Below are positions 6,766 through 7,211 of a stretch of DNA of 7,211 bases, piece after piece. Within the stretch, counting starts at the first letter, position 1. Each line of letters starts with the position of its first letter. The notes beneath the pieces are model-generated. The model was not told where the DNA came from and searched no databases. It saw nothing but the letters and a program-made list of their open reading frames with translations. The position numbers and the translations under genes are program-made. Source of the DNA: CAZGMJ01 sp964526785 (lineage in GTDB: Bacteria; Planctomycetota; Phycisphaerae; Sedimentisphaerales; Anaerobacaceae); the NCBI GenBank assembly GCA_964526785.1, contig CAZGMJ010000122.1, positions 1 through 7,211 on the forward strand. Reading direction: 5' to 3'.

Positions 6766-6987
6766 TTACGGCAGGCGTTTATCCGTGAGTTTGCTGGGCT
6801 GATCGAGCAGCAGAGCCCTGTCGAGGTCGCTCCAGAATTCCTGGCGGTTTATGCGAAACACGCGGGAATGGCGTCGACTGCCTTCTGCGGCCGTCTCGCC
6901 CGGCTGATCCCATGCGCAACCACAGGACAGAATAATACCTACGAGGACGACGGCCAGCAAGATGCATCGGATAGAGACGTTCTTCAT
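6766..6987 (-). CDS. Small predicted lipoprotein of unknown function
   Basis: This 73-residue protein begins MKNVSIRC and has a hydrophobic run at 9-21 ending in ILSC, so lipid attachment at C22 is likely; leucine at -2 is not ideal and C24 is the alternative. The mature part is about 50 residues, charged and with no membrane segment. It contains RRHSRVFRINRQEFWSDLDR and ends in a conserved-looking tail, LDQPSKLTDKRLP. It would be tethered to the inner or outer membrane facing the periplasm. A strong ribosome site (AGGAG, five bases before ATG) and a TATAAC box 30 bases upstream of the start support a real, independently transcribed gene. I recall similar short lipoproteins in planctomycetes but cannot name a family. 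An overlapping 73-codon frame at 6779-7000 on the same strand lacks these signals. Confidence 0.75.
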   Translation of the reverse strand: MKNVSIRCILLAVVLVGIILSCGCAWDQPGETAAEGSRRHSRVFRINRQEFWSDLDRALLLDQPSKLTDKRLP

Positions 6988-6990
6988 CGC

Positions 6991-6998
6991 TTCTCCTC
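6991..6998 (-). promoter_or_regulatory. Ribosome binding site of the small lipoprotein gene
   Basis: The minus strand reads GAGGAGAA at 6998-6991, followed by GCG and then ATG 6987. AGGAG sits five bases before the start codon. This decides between the lipoprotein frame and the overlapping frame starting at 7000, which would start within this purine stretch. Confidence 0.7.
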
Positions 6999-7016
6999 AC
7001 ACGAGATACGCTGATT

Positions 7017-7022
7017 GTTATA
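7017..7022 (-). promoter_or_regulatory. Candidate -10 box of the small lipoprotein gene
   Basis: TATAAC on the minus strand (7022-7017) matches five of six bases of TATAAT. Transcription would start near 7010, giving a leader of about 23 bases that includes the ribosome site. No good -35 is visible: the best hexamer at 17-bp spacing, TAAACT, matches only three of six. Confidence 0.3.
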
Positions 7023-7109
7023 AAACCCGGGTGATAAGCAGTTTATGATCCGCCTGAGAGGCCCCCTAAAGCTGCAGTTTACACCCTTTAACTTCCCTTT
7101 CATTATAGC

Positions 7110-7115
7110 AGGAGG
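7110..7115 (+). promoter_or_regulatory. Strong ribosome binding site of the right-edge gene
   Basis: AGGAGG lies eight bases before ATG 7124. It is the closest match to the Shine-Dalgarno consensus in the window and is the main reason for calling a gene at the right edge. Confidence 0.65.
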
Positions 7116-7123
7116 GGATTGCG

Positions 7124-7211
7124 ATGTCAAAACAAAAACGGCTAAATCGTTTGCTGCGTGTCTGTGAACATTTTAGGGCAGTGTGGCCTTTTGCCAATAG
7201 TTGTTCCACTG
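7124..7211 (+). CDS. Start of a gene of unknown function, cut by the right edge
   Basis: ATG 7124 opens a frame of 29 codons with no stop before the window ends. The visible N-terminus, MSKQKRLNRLLRVCEHFRAV followed by WPFANSCST, is strongly basic and has no clear signal peptide so far. I do not recognise it. The excellent AGGAGG site eight bases upstream argues for translation. A TTTACA/CATTAT pair (7078-7083 and 7101-7106, 17-bp spacing) looks like a promoter, but its predicted transcription start would fall inside the ribosome site, so it is doubtful. A TATGAT box at 7044-7049 lacks a matching -35. The gene is divergent from the small lipoprotein gene, with 136 bp between the two starts. 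Confidence 0.6.
   Translation, partial: MSKQKRLNRLLRVCEHFRAVWPFANSCST

Noticed and set aside
6779..7000. Second 73-codon minus-strand frame overlapping the small lipoprotein gene
   Set aside because: Its start codon overlaps the Shine-Dalgarno of the lipoprotein frame, it lacks its own ribosome site, and its translation shows no signal peptide or motif.

Overview
The window looks like a chromosomal stretch from a Gram-negative planctomycete, most likely of the Phycisphaerae/Sedimentisphaerales type. This is inferred from the style of the proteins, not from a marker gene. The supporting signs are a very large secreted protein with a dockerin-like EF-hand pair inside its chain, a lamin-tail domain and a CotH kinase domain; an outer-membrane barrel of the CBM9/DUF5916 type; and a tiny lipoprotein. 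Base composition is moderately GC-rich and looks even across the genes.

Layout. Bases 1-3911 are one uninterrupted minus-strand reading frame of at least 1303 codons. It begins at ATG 3911 and runs off the left edge, and it encodes a secreted multidomain CotH-family protein. Bases 3912-4626 are a 715-bp divergent intergenic region. It holds a candidate promoter for each flanking gene, a hairpin plus T-run that reads as a plus-strand terminator, and two perfect palindromes of 20 and 22 bp close together. Bases 4627-6669 encode a complete 680-residue CBM9-like/DUF5916 outer-membrane protein on the plus strand. Bases 6766-6987 encode a 73-residue predicted lipoprotein on the minus strand, convergent with the barrel gene. 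Bases 7124-7211 are the start of a plus-strand gene with a very good ribosome binding site, cut by the right edge.

How the genes fit together. Three of the four genes encode exported proteins: one secreted or surface-bound, one in the outer membrane, and one lipid-anchored. The divergent pair could share regulation through the palindromic intergenic region, but nothing in the sequence proves that they act together. I see no RNA gene, CRISPR array, transposase, integrase or attachment site. I do not find a convincing new system. The most unusual DNA is the palindrome pair at 4232-4295, and the most unusual protein is the mosaic CotH polypeptide.
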